From the NCBI RefSeq assembly GCF_024266585.1, contig NZ_CP100647.1, positions 2,523,001-2,587,000 of the forward strand: a DNA stretch of 64,000 nucleotides, written 5' to 3'. The position numbers were made by a program, and so were the translations under genes. Shown here piece after piece: positions 1 through 8,203 of this stretch. Numbering within the stretch: position 1 is the first letter of the stretch; every line of letters starts with the position of its first letter. The notes beneath the pieces were generated by a model. That model was given only the letters and a program-made list of their open reading frames with translations, did not search any database and had not been told where the DNA came from. This DNA is from Xanthomonas sacchari. GTDB taxonomy: Bacteria; Pseudomonadota; Gammaproteobacteria; Xanthomonadales; Xanthomonadaceae.

Positions 1-2432
1 CGGCGGCGGCCGCCGGCGTCGCCGGTGCCGTCCTCGCCATCGGCGCTTTCGCCGGCGGGCACGGCCTGCGCGGTTTCCGCGGCGCTTTCGCGCTCGTCGA
101 TGCCGGCTGCCGTAGCGGTCGGCGCCGGCTGCACGGGTGCGGCGGCGGCGGTCTCGACGGCCGCTGCCGGCTCCTGGGATGCGGCGATCGCGCCACCGGC
201 GACCGCGGCGGCGGCCAGGGTGGTGGCGTCCTGCGCCGGCGTCACGGGCGCGGCCTGCGGCTTGGCGACGGCCTCGTCGGCACGCGGCTGGCGCGGCGGC
301 TTGTCGCCCTGCACGGTGGCCTGTGCCGGCTCCTGCTGCGGCTTGGGCTGGCGCGGCGGGTTCTGCGGCTGCTGCTGCTTCGGCGGCTTGGGCGTCTGCG
401 GCGGCTGCTGCGGCTTGGCCTGCTGCGCGGCCTGCTCGTTGCGCGGCGCCTTCGGCTGCGGATTCTGCTGCGCGGCCGACGCGGCGGCGCCATTGCCGGC
501 GCGGCGCTCGTCGCGGCGCGCGTTGCCGCCGCCGTTGTTGCCGTTGCCGCGGGCGGCGTTACCGCCCTGGCCACCGGTGCGGTTGCCGTCGCGACGCGCA
601 TTGCGGTCGTTGCGATCGCCACGGTCGTGACGGTTGCGGTTGCCGTCCTGCGGGCGCTGGCGCTGCGCGGACTCGGCGGCGGCCGGGGCCGGTGCCGGGT
701 TGTCGCCGGCGCCGAAGATGCGCTTCAGCCAGCCGACCACGCCGGTGGCCGGCGGTGCGACCGGGGCGGGCGCGACGACCGGCGCCGGTGCCGGCGCGGC
801 CACCGGTTCCTCGGCCACTTCGCGCACCGGGGCCGGCTGCGAGTGCTTCACATTGGTCACCGCAGGTGCCGGAATGTTCAACTGCGCCTTGGTCAGCGCG
901 TGCACCGGCAGCTTGCGCGGGGTGCCGCGCTGGTAGCTGGGCTTGGTGCTTTCCTCGCCCAGCTCGTTCTCGCGCAGGCGGGTCACTTCGTAGTGCGGGG
1001 TGTGCAACTGCTCGTCGGCGACGATCACGATCGGCGCGTCGTGGCGCTTCTCGATCTCGCTGAGCGCGCGGCGCTTCTCGTTGAGCAGGTAGTTGGCGAT
1101 CTCCACCGGGGCCTGCACCAGCACCTGTCCGGTGTTCTCCTTCATCGCATGCTCTTCGGCGACGCGGATGATCGACAGCGACAGCGACTCGACGCTGCGC
1201 ATGCGGCCGTGGCCGTCGCAGCGCGGGCAGACGATCTGGCTGGATTCGCCCAGCGACGGACGCAGGCGCTGGCGGCTCATCTCCAGCAGGCCGAAGCGCG
1301 AGATGCGGCCGATCTGCACCCGCGCGCGGTCGTACTTGAGCGCGTTCTGCAGGCGGTTCTCGACCTCGCGCTGGTGCTTGTTGGAGGCCATGTCGATGAA
1401 GTCGATCACCACCAGGCCGCCGAGGTCGCGCAGGCGCAGCTGGCGCGCGACCTCTTCGGCCGCTTCCAGGTTGGTCTGGAACGCGGTGTCCTCGATGTCG
1501 CTGCCCTTGGTGGCGCGCGAGGAGTTGACGTCCACCGCGGTCAGCGCCTCGGTCTGGTCGACCACGATCGAGCCGCCGGAGGGCAGGCGCACGCTGCGCT
1601 CGTAGGCGGCCTCGATCTGCGACTCGATCTGGAAGCGGTTGAACAGCGGGATGTCGTCGGTGTAGTGCTTGAGCTTGCGCAGGCTCTGCGGCATCACCTG
1701 CTGCATGAACTCCTTGGCGTCGCCGAACATCTCCTCGGTGTCGACCAGGATCTCGCCGATGTCGGCGCGCAGGTAGTCGCGCAAGGCGCGGATGATCAGC
1801 CGCGATTCCTGGTAGATCAGGAACGGCGCCGGCTTGGCCAGGGCGGCCTCGGCGATCGACTTCCACACCTGCAGCAGGTAGTCCAGGTCCCATTGCAGCT
1901 CTTCGGCATCGCGGCCAACGCCGGCGGTGCGGATGATCACGCCCATGTCGTCGGGGATGTTCAGCTTGTCCAGCGCTTCCTTCAACGCGGCGCGGTCCTC
2001 GCCTTCGATGCGGCGCGAGACGCCGCCGGCGCTGGGCGAGTTCGGCATCAGCACCATGTAGCGGCCGGCCAGGGAGATGAACGTGGTCAGGGCCGCGCCC
2101 TTGTTGCCGCGCTCCTCCTTGTCCACCTGCACCACCACTTCCTGGCCCTCGCGCAGCAGCTCGCGGATCGTCGCCTTGTTGTGGTCGACGCCGGCCTGGA
2201 AGTAATCGCGGGAGATTTCCTTCAGCGGCAGGAAGCCGTGGCGCTCGCCGCCGTATTCGACGAAGGCCGCTTCCAGCGAGGGCTCGAGCCGGGTGATGCG
2301 GCCCTTGTAGATGTTGGACTTCTTCTGTTCCTTGGACGGCTGCTCGATGTCGATGTCGTACAGGGTCTGGCCGTCCACGATGGCCACACGCAGTTCTTCT
2401 GCCTGCGTGGCGTTGATCAGCATTCGCTTCAT
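1..2432 (-). CDS. rne: Ribonuclease E, N-terminal ~810 residues (gene runs off the window)
   Basis: Endoribonuclease of mRNA decay and rRNA/tRNA processing and scaffold of the degradosome at the inner membrane. Translation from the ATG at 2432 gives [20 protein letters not shown], the family start, preceded by GAGGAA. Visible parts: S1 domain (about residues 35-125), the catalytic acidic sites VDVNSS (about 299) and VVIDFIDM (about 342), the zinc-link CPRC (about 400), and an amphipathic GWLKRIFG segment (about 563-571) resembling the membrane-targeting helix of E. coli RNase E. After about residue 590 the protein becomes a disordered Arg/Asn/Asp-rich tract, then Gln/Pro-rich, then Ala-rich, as expected of the RNA-binding arm. 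The C-terminal end lies outside the window. It is divergent from rluC, as in E. coli. Identity is certain; the degradosome partner sites cannot be seen. Confidence 0.97.
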   Translation of the reverse strand, partial: MKRMLINATQAEELRVAIVDGQTLYDIDIEQPSKEQKKSNIYKGRITRLEPSLEAAFVEYGGERHGFLPLKEISRDYFQAGVDHNKATIRELLREGQEVVVQVDKEERGNKGAALTTFISLAGRYMVLMPNSPSAGGVSRRIEGEDRAALKEALDKLNIPDDMGVIIRTAGVGRDAEELQWDLDYLLQVWKSIAEAALAKPAPFLIYQESRLIIRALRDYLRADIGEILVDTEEMFGDAKEFMQQVMPQSLRKLKHYTDDIPLFNRFQIESQIEAAYERSVRLPSGGSIVVDQTEALTAVDVNSSRATKGSDIEDTAFQTNLEAAEEVARQLRLRDLGGLVVIDFIDMASNKHQREVENRLQNALKYDRARVQIGRISRFGLLEMSRQRLRPSLGESSQIVCPRCDGHGRMRSVESLSLSIIRVAEEHAMKENTGQVLVQAPVEIANYLLNEKRRALSEIEKRHDAPIVIVADEQLHTPHYEVTRLRENELGEESTKPSYQRGTPRKLPVHALTKAQLNIPAPAVTNVKHSQPAPVREVAEEPVAAPAPAPVVAPAPVAPPATGVVGWLKRIFGAGDNPAPAPAAAESAQRQRPQDGNRNRHDRGDRNDRNARRDGNRTGGQGGNAARGNGNNGGGNARRDERRAGNGAAASAAQQNPQPKAPRNEQAAQQAKPQQPPQTPKPPKQQQPQNPPRQPKPQQEPAQATVQGDKPPRQPRADEAVAKPQAAPVTPAQDATTLAAAAVAGGAIAASQEPAAAVETAAAAPVQPAPTATAAGIDERESAAETAQAVPAGESADGEDGTGDAGGRR

Positions 2433-2826
2433 TGTTGCGTTCCTCGCGCTGCTACCGCGCGGAACGCCATGGGGTTTCGCTTCTGGTCACGCTTCGTCGC
2501 CCATCGCGCAGGCGCGGGGTGGGCGTCTTGGGTTTCCAGCGCTACGACACCACGGCGAACCGCGGGAGCGCTTCTTGCTTTTAGGTGGTTCAGGACCGGC
2601 GGCGACTCCAGCCAGGCTGGGCGCCACGCGGGGCATGTTCAGCGCGGACGCTTGCGGCATCCGGCGATGGCCGGGTAGGCCGGTGAGCCGCTAACATGGC
2701 CGCCCCGGGGGCGGTGGTCGCGCACTGTGCCGGAATCGTCGTAAGCCGGGCTTCTGGCCCTCAACTAACTTCCAACGAAATCAAACCCTTATCTCGCCCC
2801 CCGAGTGTAACAGAATAAACTGCCCG
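2433..2826. promoter_or_regulatory. Divergent rne/rluC intergenic region with likely long rne leader
   Basis: 394 bases without a convincing gene. The only AT-rich stretch is at about 2761-2820, next to rluC, so the rne promoter probably lies there and rne would have a leader of roughly 300 bases. In E. coli the long rne 5' UTR mediates autoregulation by RNase E; the same is inferred here from position only. Short open frames in this stretch are GC shadows. Confidence 0.5.
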
Positions 2827-3816
2827 ATGACTTCCCCCCCGATCCCTCCGAAGCCGCGCGATGTCGCGACCAGCGCGGTGCGCATTCTCAAGGTCCCGGA
2901 AGACAGGGCCGGGCAGCGCGTAGACAATTTCCTGCTCGGCCAGCTCAAGGGCGCGCCGCGCAGCCTGATCTACAAGCTGATGCGCAGCGGCCAGGTCCGG
3001 GTCAACGGCGGCCGCACCAAGGCCGAGCGCAAGCTCGAGGCCGGCGACGAGGTGCGCATCCCGCCGGTGCGGCTGGCCGAAGAGGGCGAGAAGAGCGCGC
3101 CGCCGGACGCGTTCATGGCCCGGCTGGAGGCGGCCATCGTCTACGAGGACGCGCGGCTGCTGGCGCTGAACAAACCCTCGGGCGTCGCCAGTCACGGCGG
3201 CAGCGGCATCAGTTTCGGTGCCATCGAGACGCTGCGTGCGCTGCGTCCCAATCAGTCGCTGGAGCTGGTGCACCGGCTCGATCGCGACACCTCCGGGCTG
3301 CTGATCGTGGCCAAGAAGCGCTCGGCGCTGACCGAGCTGCAGGCGCTGATGCGCGAGGACGACCGGGTCCAGGGCCGCGGCATCAGCAAGCGCTACCTGA
3401 CCCTGCTGGTCGGGCGCATGCCCGACGGCACCATGAGCGTGGACGCGCCGCTGCACATCGGCCTGCGCCAGGGCGGCGAGCGCCACGTGCAGGTGAACGC
3501 GGCGGGCAAGCCGTCGCTGAGCCATTTCCGGGTGCTGGAACGGCGCGGTGGGCATTCCTATTGCGAGGTACGGATCGAGACCGGCCGCACCCACCAGATC
3601 CGCGTGCATGCGCAGCACCTGGGGCATCCGGTCGCCGGCGACGACAAATACGGCGATCCGGCGGTCAACAAGCGCCTGCGCGAGCAGGTCGGGCTCAAGC
3701 GCCTGTTCCTGCATGCGGCGTCGCTGGAGTTCAGCCTCGACGACGGCAAGACGCCTTATCTATTGAATGCGCCATTGGCCGACGAGCTGGCCGAGGCGCT
3801 GAACCGCCTCGGCTGA
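2827..3816 (+). CDS. rluC: 23S rRNA pseudouridine synthase RluC (RluA family)
   Basis: Converts specific uridines of 23S rRNA (955, 2504 and 2580 in E. coli) to pseudouridine. 329 residues, the usual length. An S4-type RNA-binding domain occupies about residues 28-90 (AGQRVDNFLLGQLKG, then SLIYKLMRSGQVRVNGGR). The catalytic domain carries the RluA-family signature HRLDRDTSG with the catalytic aspartate, followed by LLIVAKK, and the late motif GRTHQIRVH. The start is the first ATG after the short AT-rich stretch. It stands alone, divergent from rne, the same arrangement as in E. coli, and converges on the DUF3300 gene. RluC rather than RluD is inferred from the synteny with rne. Confidence 0.93.
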   Translation: MTSPPIPPKPRDVATSAVRILKVPEDRAGQRVDNFLLGQLKGAPRSLIYKLMRSGQVRVNGGRTKAERKLEAGDEVRIPPVRLAEEGEKSAPPDAFMARLEAAIVYEDARLLALNKPSGVASHGGSGISFGAIETLRALRPNQSLELVHRLDRDTSGLLIVAKKRSALTELQALMREDDRVQGRGISKRYLTLLVGRMPDGTMSVDAPLHIGLRQGGERHVQVNAAGKPSLSHFRVLERRGGHSYCEVRIETGRTHQIRVHAQHLGHPVAGDDKYGDPAVNKRLREQVGLKRLFLHAASLEFSLDDGKTPYLLNAPLADELAEALNRLG

Positions 3817-3830
3817 GGCCCGCGCGCCGG

Positions 3831-3850
3831 GGGCGGCAGGGTTGCCGCCC
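3831..3850. terminator. Hairpin between convergent rluC and DUF3300 gene
   Basis: Perfect 8-bp stem GGGCGGCA / TGCCGCCC with a GGGT loop, centred between two convergent stop codons. There is no T-run on either side, so intrinsic termination is uncertain. Confidence 0.4.
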
Positions 3851-3861
3851 GCGCATTGCGC

Positions 3862-5673
3862 TCAGCTTTCGTGATGATCGTGGTCGTGGCGCCCGTCGTG
3901 GTGGGCGGGTGTCGGCCGTTGTGCCGGCCGCGCGTCGGCCGGCCGCGGCGCGGGCATGCGCGGCGGCGGGGAGAACCGGGCCACGCGCTGCTCCTGGCGC
4001 GGTTCCGGCATCGGCGCGCGCATCGCCTCGCGCGGCATCTCCGGGGCGCGCGCCTGGCGTTCGGGCGCCGGCGCACGCCAGACCTGGGCGCGCGGCGCGT
4101 CGGCCGGCATCGCCTCGCGCGGCGGTGGCGTGCGTGCCATCTCGCGGGCGAAGCCGGACGGCTGCATGCCGGGGTCGCCGCGCCGCGGCGCGGCGGCGTA
4201 GCGCGCGTCCGGCATGCCGCCCCGATTGGCGAATGCCTCGCGGGTCACCGGTGTCGGCGTCAGCGCCTGCGGCACCGGCCGGCCGTGGAACTGCGGCACC
4301 GGCATCGACGGGGCGGTGCGCGGCGCATTCGGCTGGGCCATCGCCAGGGAGCGTTGCGGTGCGGCGGCACGCTGGGCGAAGCCGGGCAGCAAGCGCGGAT
4401 CGCGCGCGGCGGCCATGGCCGCCGGCAGGCCCGCAGCCGATGGGCGCTGCATCGGCGGTGGCATCGCCGCCACTGGGCGGCCGGCCTGCAGCATCTGGCT
4501 GGTGAAGTGCGGCATGGTCTGCGGCATCGCGCCGGGCTGGGCGCGTGCCGGGCCGAACGCCGCCGCCGGAGCACGCGCCGCCATCGCCGCGGCGGTCAGC
4601 GCGGCGCCCGGCGCATGCGCGGCAGCGAAGGCCTGCTGCCCACCCGGACCGCCCATCGGCATCGCCGGCGTTGGCGCGCCGCGGTAGTCGTTGTGCACGT
4701 AGCTGCGGTTGTCGTAATGGTTGTTGATGATGGTGGTGCGCGGCGCGTACACGCTGTTGCGGTAGACCACGTAGTTCGGCGCCGACGGCGGCGCGTCCCA
4801 GTTCACCCCCCAGTTGTTCCAGCCCCAGCTGTGCCACGGCGGCGCCGGTTCCAGCCAGCCGAACACGCTGTGGTGGTGGTGCTCGAGCGCGTCGCCGACC
4901 AGCACGCCGACGCCGAAGGAAATGAGGCCGGCGGTGACCAGGTCGCCGGTGTCGTAGTAGGGGCGCGGCGGACGGTAGCGGTACTCGCGGTAGACGTTGA
5001 CCGGGGCGCCGTAGACCACGTCGGGATCGTAGCGCGGCACGTAGACCACGTCCGGCTGCGCCGGTTCGATGACGATGGTGCGGGTCGGCGGCGGCACCGC
5101 GTCGGCATAGGCCGGCGCCGGCTCGACCACGCTGCGCTGCACCACCTGCACGCGCTGCTGCGGGGTGCTGCGCAGATGGCCCTGCGCCTGCGCACGCTGG
5201 CGCATCACCTGCACCGCATCCAGCACCTGGTTGGGATCGTGGGCGTAGGCGTCGCCCAGCGCGCGGGTCCAGTCGCCGTTGCTGGCCAACTGGTCGACCA
5301 CGTCGGGGAAGGCGGTCAGTGCCTTGACGCTGGGATCCCACGGCTGCGCCGCGGCCGCCTGCAGGCGATCGGTGGCGGACAGGGTGCGGTTGTTGCGCAG
5401 CCAGTCCTGCGCGGACACCACCTGGTCCGGGTATACCGAGGCGGCCAGGGTCTGCGCCAGCAGCTTGTCCGGGAACAGCGCGATCGGCGCCACCAGTTGA
5501 TACAGCTGGTCGGCGGTCGGCGGCACGTAGGGCGCCGCCGCCGGTGCCGCGGCAGGCGCATCGGCCTGTGCCGCGGGGGCGGACGCGTCCTGTCGCTGGC
5601 ACGCGCCCAGCACCACCACGCTCAGCGCGGTGAACAGGGCCAGCCTGGCCGGGGGCAGGGGACGGAGATCCAT
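3862..5673 (-). CDS. DUF3300-domain lipoprotein with Met/Pro/Ala-rich tail
   Basis: 603 residues from the ATG at 5673, chosen over an ATG 12 bases upstream because GAGGTG sits at ribosome-binding distance. The N-terminus is a lipoprotein signal with lipobox LGAC near residue 23. An Ala-rich linker leads into the DUF3300 domain (about 50-300; YQLVAPIALFPDKLLAQTL, the repeated VYVPRYDPDVVYG, and Trp/Asn-rich WHSWGWNNWGVNW). The last 250 residues are low-complexity Met/Pro/Ala/Arg sequence ending in a His/Asp-rich tail (DGRHDHDHHES) that could bind metal. The domain's function is not established. The neighbour on the same strand is a ZIP metal transporter, which makes a metal link tempting but unproven. 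Confidence 0.85.
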   Translation of the reverse strand: MDLRPLPPARLALFTALSVVVLGACQRQDASAPAAQADAPAAAPAAAPYVPPTADQLYQLVAPIALFPDKLLAQTLAASVYPDQVVSAQDWLRNNRTLSATDRLQAAAAQPWDPSVKALTAFPDVVDQLASNGDWTRALGDAYAHDPNQVLDAVQVMRQRAQAQGHLRSTPQQRVQVVQRSVVEPAPAYADAVPPPTRTIVIEPAQPDVVYVPRYDPDVVYGAPVNVYREYRYRPPRPYYDTGDLVTAGLISFGVGVLVGDALEHHHHSVFGWLEPAPPWHSWGWNNWGVNWDAPPSAPNYVVYRNSVYAPRTTIINNHYDNRSYVHNDYRGAPTPAMPMGGPGGQQAFAAAHAPGAALTAAAMAARAPAAAFGPARAQPGAMPQTMPHFTSQMLQAGRPVAAMPPPMQRPSAAGLPAAMAAARDPRLLPGFAQRAAAPQRSLAMAQPNAPRTAPSMPVPQFHGRPVPQALTPTPVTREAFANRGGMPDARYAAAPRRGDPGMQPSGFAREMARTPPPREAMPADAPRAQVWRAPAPERQARAPEMPREAMRAPMPEPRQEQRVARFSPPPRMPAPRPADARPAQRPTPAHHDGRHDHDHHES

Positions 5674-5800
5674 GCGACACCTCATCGGAGCGGGGCGAAG
5701 GTGGCCGCAGGATGCGCTGCCTTGGGTGTCTGCGACCTTTCTGCGCGGCGCTGTCGCACGGGCCAGCGAGCGCGCGTTCAGCCGGCGCCGGCCGGTGCGT

Positions 5801-6622
5801 TCAGACCGGTGCGGACAGGCGGAACAGCACCAGGCTGAGCGCCAGCGTGGCCATGCCCGCGACCAGGCCGTACACCGTTTCGTGCCCCTGCGCGTAGCGC
5901 TTGGCCGCCGGCAGCAATTCGTCCAGGGCCAGGAATACCATCACCCCGGCGATCAGCCCGAACACCGCGCCGAATACCGCATCGGACAGGAAGCGTGCCA
6001 GTCCGACATAGCCGATCAGCGCGCCGATCGGCTCGGCCAGGCCGGACAGCAGGCTGGCGGCGAAGGCGTAGGACTTGCGCCCGGTGGCGTAATGCACCGG
6101 CACGGCGATGGCGATGCCTTCGGGGATGTTGTGCACGGCGATGGCGAACGCCAGCGGCATGCCCACCGCCGGGCTTTCCAGCGTCGCGAAGAAGGTGGCC
6201 AGGCCCTCGGGGAAGTTGTGCGCGGTGATCGCCACCGCGGTGAGCAGGCCGACGCGCTTGACGTAGGCGCGGTTGTCGTCGCGGAACAGCGGATCGCGGC
6301 TGTTGAGGCTTTCGTGCGGGTTGGGCACCAGCCGGTCGATGGTCACGATCAGCACCATGCCGGCCAGGAACGCCAGGGTGGCATAGGCCTGGCCCAGGCG
6401 CGGGTCGAAGGCGTCGCTGAAGGCGGCGATCGACTTGCCGAGGATCTCGGTCAGCGACACGTACACCATCGCGCCGGCGGAGAACGCCAGGCCGAAGGCG
6501 AGCAGGCGCGGATTGGGCCCCCTGCTGAACAACACCAGCACGCTGCCCAGGCCGGTGGCCAGGCCGGCGGCCAGGGTCACGCCGAGCGCGACCAGGACAT
6601 TGTGCAGCGGGATCTCCAGCAT
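5801..6622 (-). CDS. zupT: ZIP-family zinc/divalent metal transporter (ZupT type)
   Basis: Inner-membrane importer of zinc and other divalent metals. 273 residues, about eight hydrophobic segments. The two metal-binding signatures of the ZIP family are present in neighbouring helices: HNFPEG (about residue 140) and HNIPEG (about 170). Residues GLASGEPIG-like (SGLAEPIGALIGY) follow in the next helix, as in ZupT. An ATG at 6622 begins MLEIPLHNVLVAL. It lies on the same strand as the TonB-C lipoprotein upstream, 97 bases apart, with a GC-rich palindrome between them. The exact metal preference cannot be read from sequence. Confidence 0.93.
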   Translation of the reverse strand: MLEIPLHNVLVALGVTLAAGLATGLGSVLVLFSRGPNPRLLAFGLAFSAGAMVYVSLTEILGKSIAAFSDAFDPRLGQAYATLAFLAGMVLIVTIDRLVPNPHESLNSRDPLFRDDNRAYVKRVGLLTAVAITAHNFPEGLATFFATLESPAVGMPLAFAIAVHNIPEGIAIAVPVHYATGRKSYAFAASLLSGLAEPIGALIGYVGLARFLSDAVFGAVFGLIAGVMVFLALDELLPAAKRYAQGHETVYGLVAGMATLALSLVLFRLSAPV

Positions 6623-6691
6623 GCGCCGGCGGCTCCGAGGACGACGCGTCGATCAAACCCGGCGCGGTGCGGGTGTCGCGTGAAGGGATGT

Positions 6692-6713
6692 GCCGCGCCC
6701 GCGCGGGCGCGGC
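6692..6713. terminator. Perfect 22-bp GC palindrome after the TonB-C lipoprotein gene
   Basis: The two 11-base halves are exact reverse complements (GCCGCGCCCGC). It lies just past the stop of the minus-strand TonB-C gene and before zupT. No T-run follows, so it may be an mRNA-end stabiliser rather than an intrinsic terminator. Confidence 0.4.
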
Positions 6714-6719
6714 GCCAAC

Positions 6720-7169
6720 TCAGCCGGCCTTGTGCGCCTGCGCGTCCAGCGCGAAGCACCGGTCCGGGCGCGGCTGCGGCGGGTTGAAATTGACCGGCAC
6801 CTGGATGGTCCACGGCACCGCCTGGCCATTGCGGGTGGCCGGCTTGAAGGTCCAGCCGCGCACGGCCTCCTGCGCGGAGGCGTCGAGCTTGGCCTGGCCG
6901 CTGCCGGTGACCACGGCCACGTCGGTCGGCGTGCCCTGCACGCCGACCACCACCTTCAGCACCACCTTGCCGCCGATGCCGGCGCAGGCCACGTCGATCG
7001 GGTAGTCCGGCGGCGGCGTCTTCACCGCGGCGACCTCGGTCGGCGGCTGCGTCACGGTGTGTTGCTGCGATTGCTGGGATTGGCCGCAGGCGCTGAGCAG
7101 CACGGCGCTCAGGCAGGCGAGGGGGAACAGGAGGAACAGGGGGCGGGCGACAGCGGTCATGGGGGTCAT
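6720..7169 (-). CDS. Small lipoprotein with TonB C-terminal-like domain
   Basis: 149 residues. The ATG at 7169 overlaps the phhB stop as ATGA, so translation is probably coupled. A second ATG at 7160 is also possible. The N-terminus is a lipoprotein signal with lipobox LLSAC; a Gln-rich linker follows, then a TonB_C-like fold (about 60-140; [48 protein letters not shown]). Unlike TonB it lacks an N-terminal transmembrane anchor and a Pro-rich spacer, so it is a periplasmic or outer-membrane-anchored domain rather than an energy transducer. Function unknown; the family assignment is good. Confidence 0.82.
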   Translation of the reverse strand: MTPMTAVARPLFLLFPLACLSAVLLSACGQSQQSQQHTVTQPPTEVAAVKTPPPDYPIDVACAGIGGKVVLKVVVGVQGTPTDVAVVTGSGQAKLDASAQEAVRGWTFKPATRNGQAVPWTIQVPVNFNPPQPRPDRCFALDAQAHKAG

Positions 7170-7507
7170 TCCGGAAGGGCGGAGGCCTTGGCGGCGCAGA
7201 TGAAGTCGTTCTCGCTGAGGCCGCCGACGTCGTGGGTGGAGTAGCGCACCACCACGCGGTCGTAGTGCACGCCCAGGTCGGGATGGTGGTCCTCGCGGTG
7301 CGCGATCCAGGCCAGCGCGTTGACGAAGGCCAGGGTGCGGTAATAGTCGGGGAAGCGGAAGGTGCGGCTGATCGCGTTGCCGTTCTCGATCACCTCCCAG
7401 CCGGGCACCTGCGGCAGCAGTTCGGCCAGGCGCGCCTGGGTCAGTCTGTACTCGCTGCCCTTGCAGGGCGAGCAATGGGCCTGGACGAGCGGGATCAGGT
7501 CGTTCAT
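7166..7507 (-). CDS. phhB: 4a-hydroxytetrahydrobiopterin dehydratase (pterin-4a-carbinolamine dehydratase)
   Basis: Recycles the pterin cofactor of aromatic amino acid hydroxylases by dehydrating 4a-hydroxytetrahydrobiopterin. 113 residues from the ATG at 7507 ([17 protein letters not shown]); an upstream in-frame ATG would add 37 unrelated residues and is rejected. The family signature is seen as [19 protein letters not shown] followed by THD and NDF. Phenylalanine hydroxylase is not in this window. It is divergent from nfuA, with 86 bases between the two starts. Confidence 0.95.
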   Translation of the reverse strand: MNDLIPLVQAHCSPCKGSEYRLTQARLAELLPQVPGWEVIENGNAISRTFRFPDYYRTLAFVNALAWIAHREDHHPDLGVHYDRVVVRYSTHDVGGLSENDFICAAKASALPE

Positions 7508-7581
7508 GGGGGTCTCTGCGGCGGAACGGGCGGGGCCGGTCAAACATAACGCCTGCGATGAGCGCAGGGCATGGAAGGGTC

Positions 7582-7587
7582 TAGAAT
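7582..7587 (+). promoter_or_regulatory. -10 element TAGAAT directly before nfuA (leaderless start likely)
   Basis: TAGAAT ends 7 bases before the A of the nfuA ATG at 7594, the normal distance from a -10 box to the transcription start, and no Shine-Dalgarno sequence fits between. No good -35 box is visible. Confidence 0.5.
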
Positions 7588-7593
7588 ACCCGC

Positions 7594-8190
7594 ATGATCC
7601 AGATCTCAGACAACGCACAGGCCCATTTCCGCAAGTTGCTCGAACGCGAGGCCGTGCCCGGCATGGGCGTGCGCCTGAGCGCGGTCGATGCCGGCACCCC
7701 GCGCGCCGATGCGCGGCTGGAGTTCGCCGAACCGGCGGACCTGGCCGGCGACGAATGGGCGATCGACTGCGCCGGCTTCACCCTGTACGTGGCCGCCGAC
7801 AGCGTCGCCTGGCTCGACGGCGCGGAAATCGACTACGTCACCCAGGGCACCGGCCAGCAGCTCACCATCAAGGCGCCCAAGATCAAGGGCGAGGCCCCGG
7901 GCGAGGCGGCCTCGCTGGTGGAGCGGGTGCGCTGGGTGGTGGAGAACGAGGTCAATCCGCAGTTGGCCCAGCACGGCGGCCGCGTGGCGGTGCAGGAAGT
8001 GTCCGCCGACGGCGTGGTGCTGCTGCGCTTCGGCGGCGGCTGCCACGGCTGCGGCATGGCCGACGTGACCTTGAAGCAGGGCATCGAGAAGACGCTGATG
8101 GGCCGCGTGCCGGGGGTGACCGCGGTGCGCGACGCCACCGACCACGACAGCGGCAGCGCTCCCTACATTCCGCGCGATTCGGCCGCCTGA
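7594..8190 (+). CDS. nfuA: Fe-S biogenesis scaffold/carrier NfuA
   Basis: Carries and delivers 4Fe-4S clusters to target apoproteins in the cytoplasm. 198 residues, close to E. coli NfuA (191). The N-terminal half (about 1-100) is a degenerate A-type (IscA-like) domain without its cysteines ([19 protein letters not shown]). The C-terminal NifU domain (about 110-185) holds the cluster-binding [14 protein letters not shown], a CxxC pair. The start is the ATG preceded by a TAGAAT box. The gene overlaps nothing and is followed 13 bases later by the transmembrane repetitive protein. Confidence 0.96.
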   Translation: MIQISDNAQAHFRKLLEREAVPGMGVRLSAVDAGTPRADARLEFAEPADLAGDEWAIDCAGFTLYVAADSVAWLDGAEIDYVTQGTGQQLTIKAPKIKGEAPGEAASLVERVRWVVENEVNPQLAQHGGRVAVQEVSADGVVLLRFGGGCHGCGMADVTLKQGIEKTLMGRVPGVTAVRDATDHDSGSAPYIPRDSAA

Positions 8191-8203
8191 CGTCCCGCTG
8201 CCG

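Noticed and set aside
627-2678. 683-residue open frame on the plus strand
   Set aside because: It lies antisense to rne, has no family features and owes its length to high GC at third positions.
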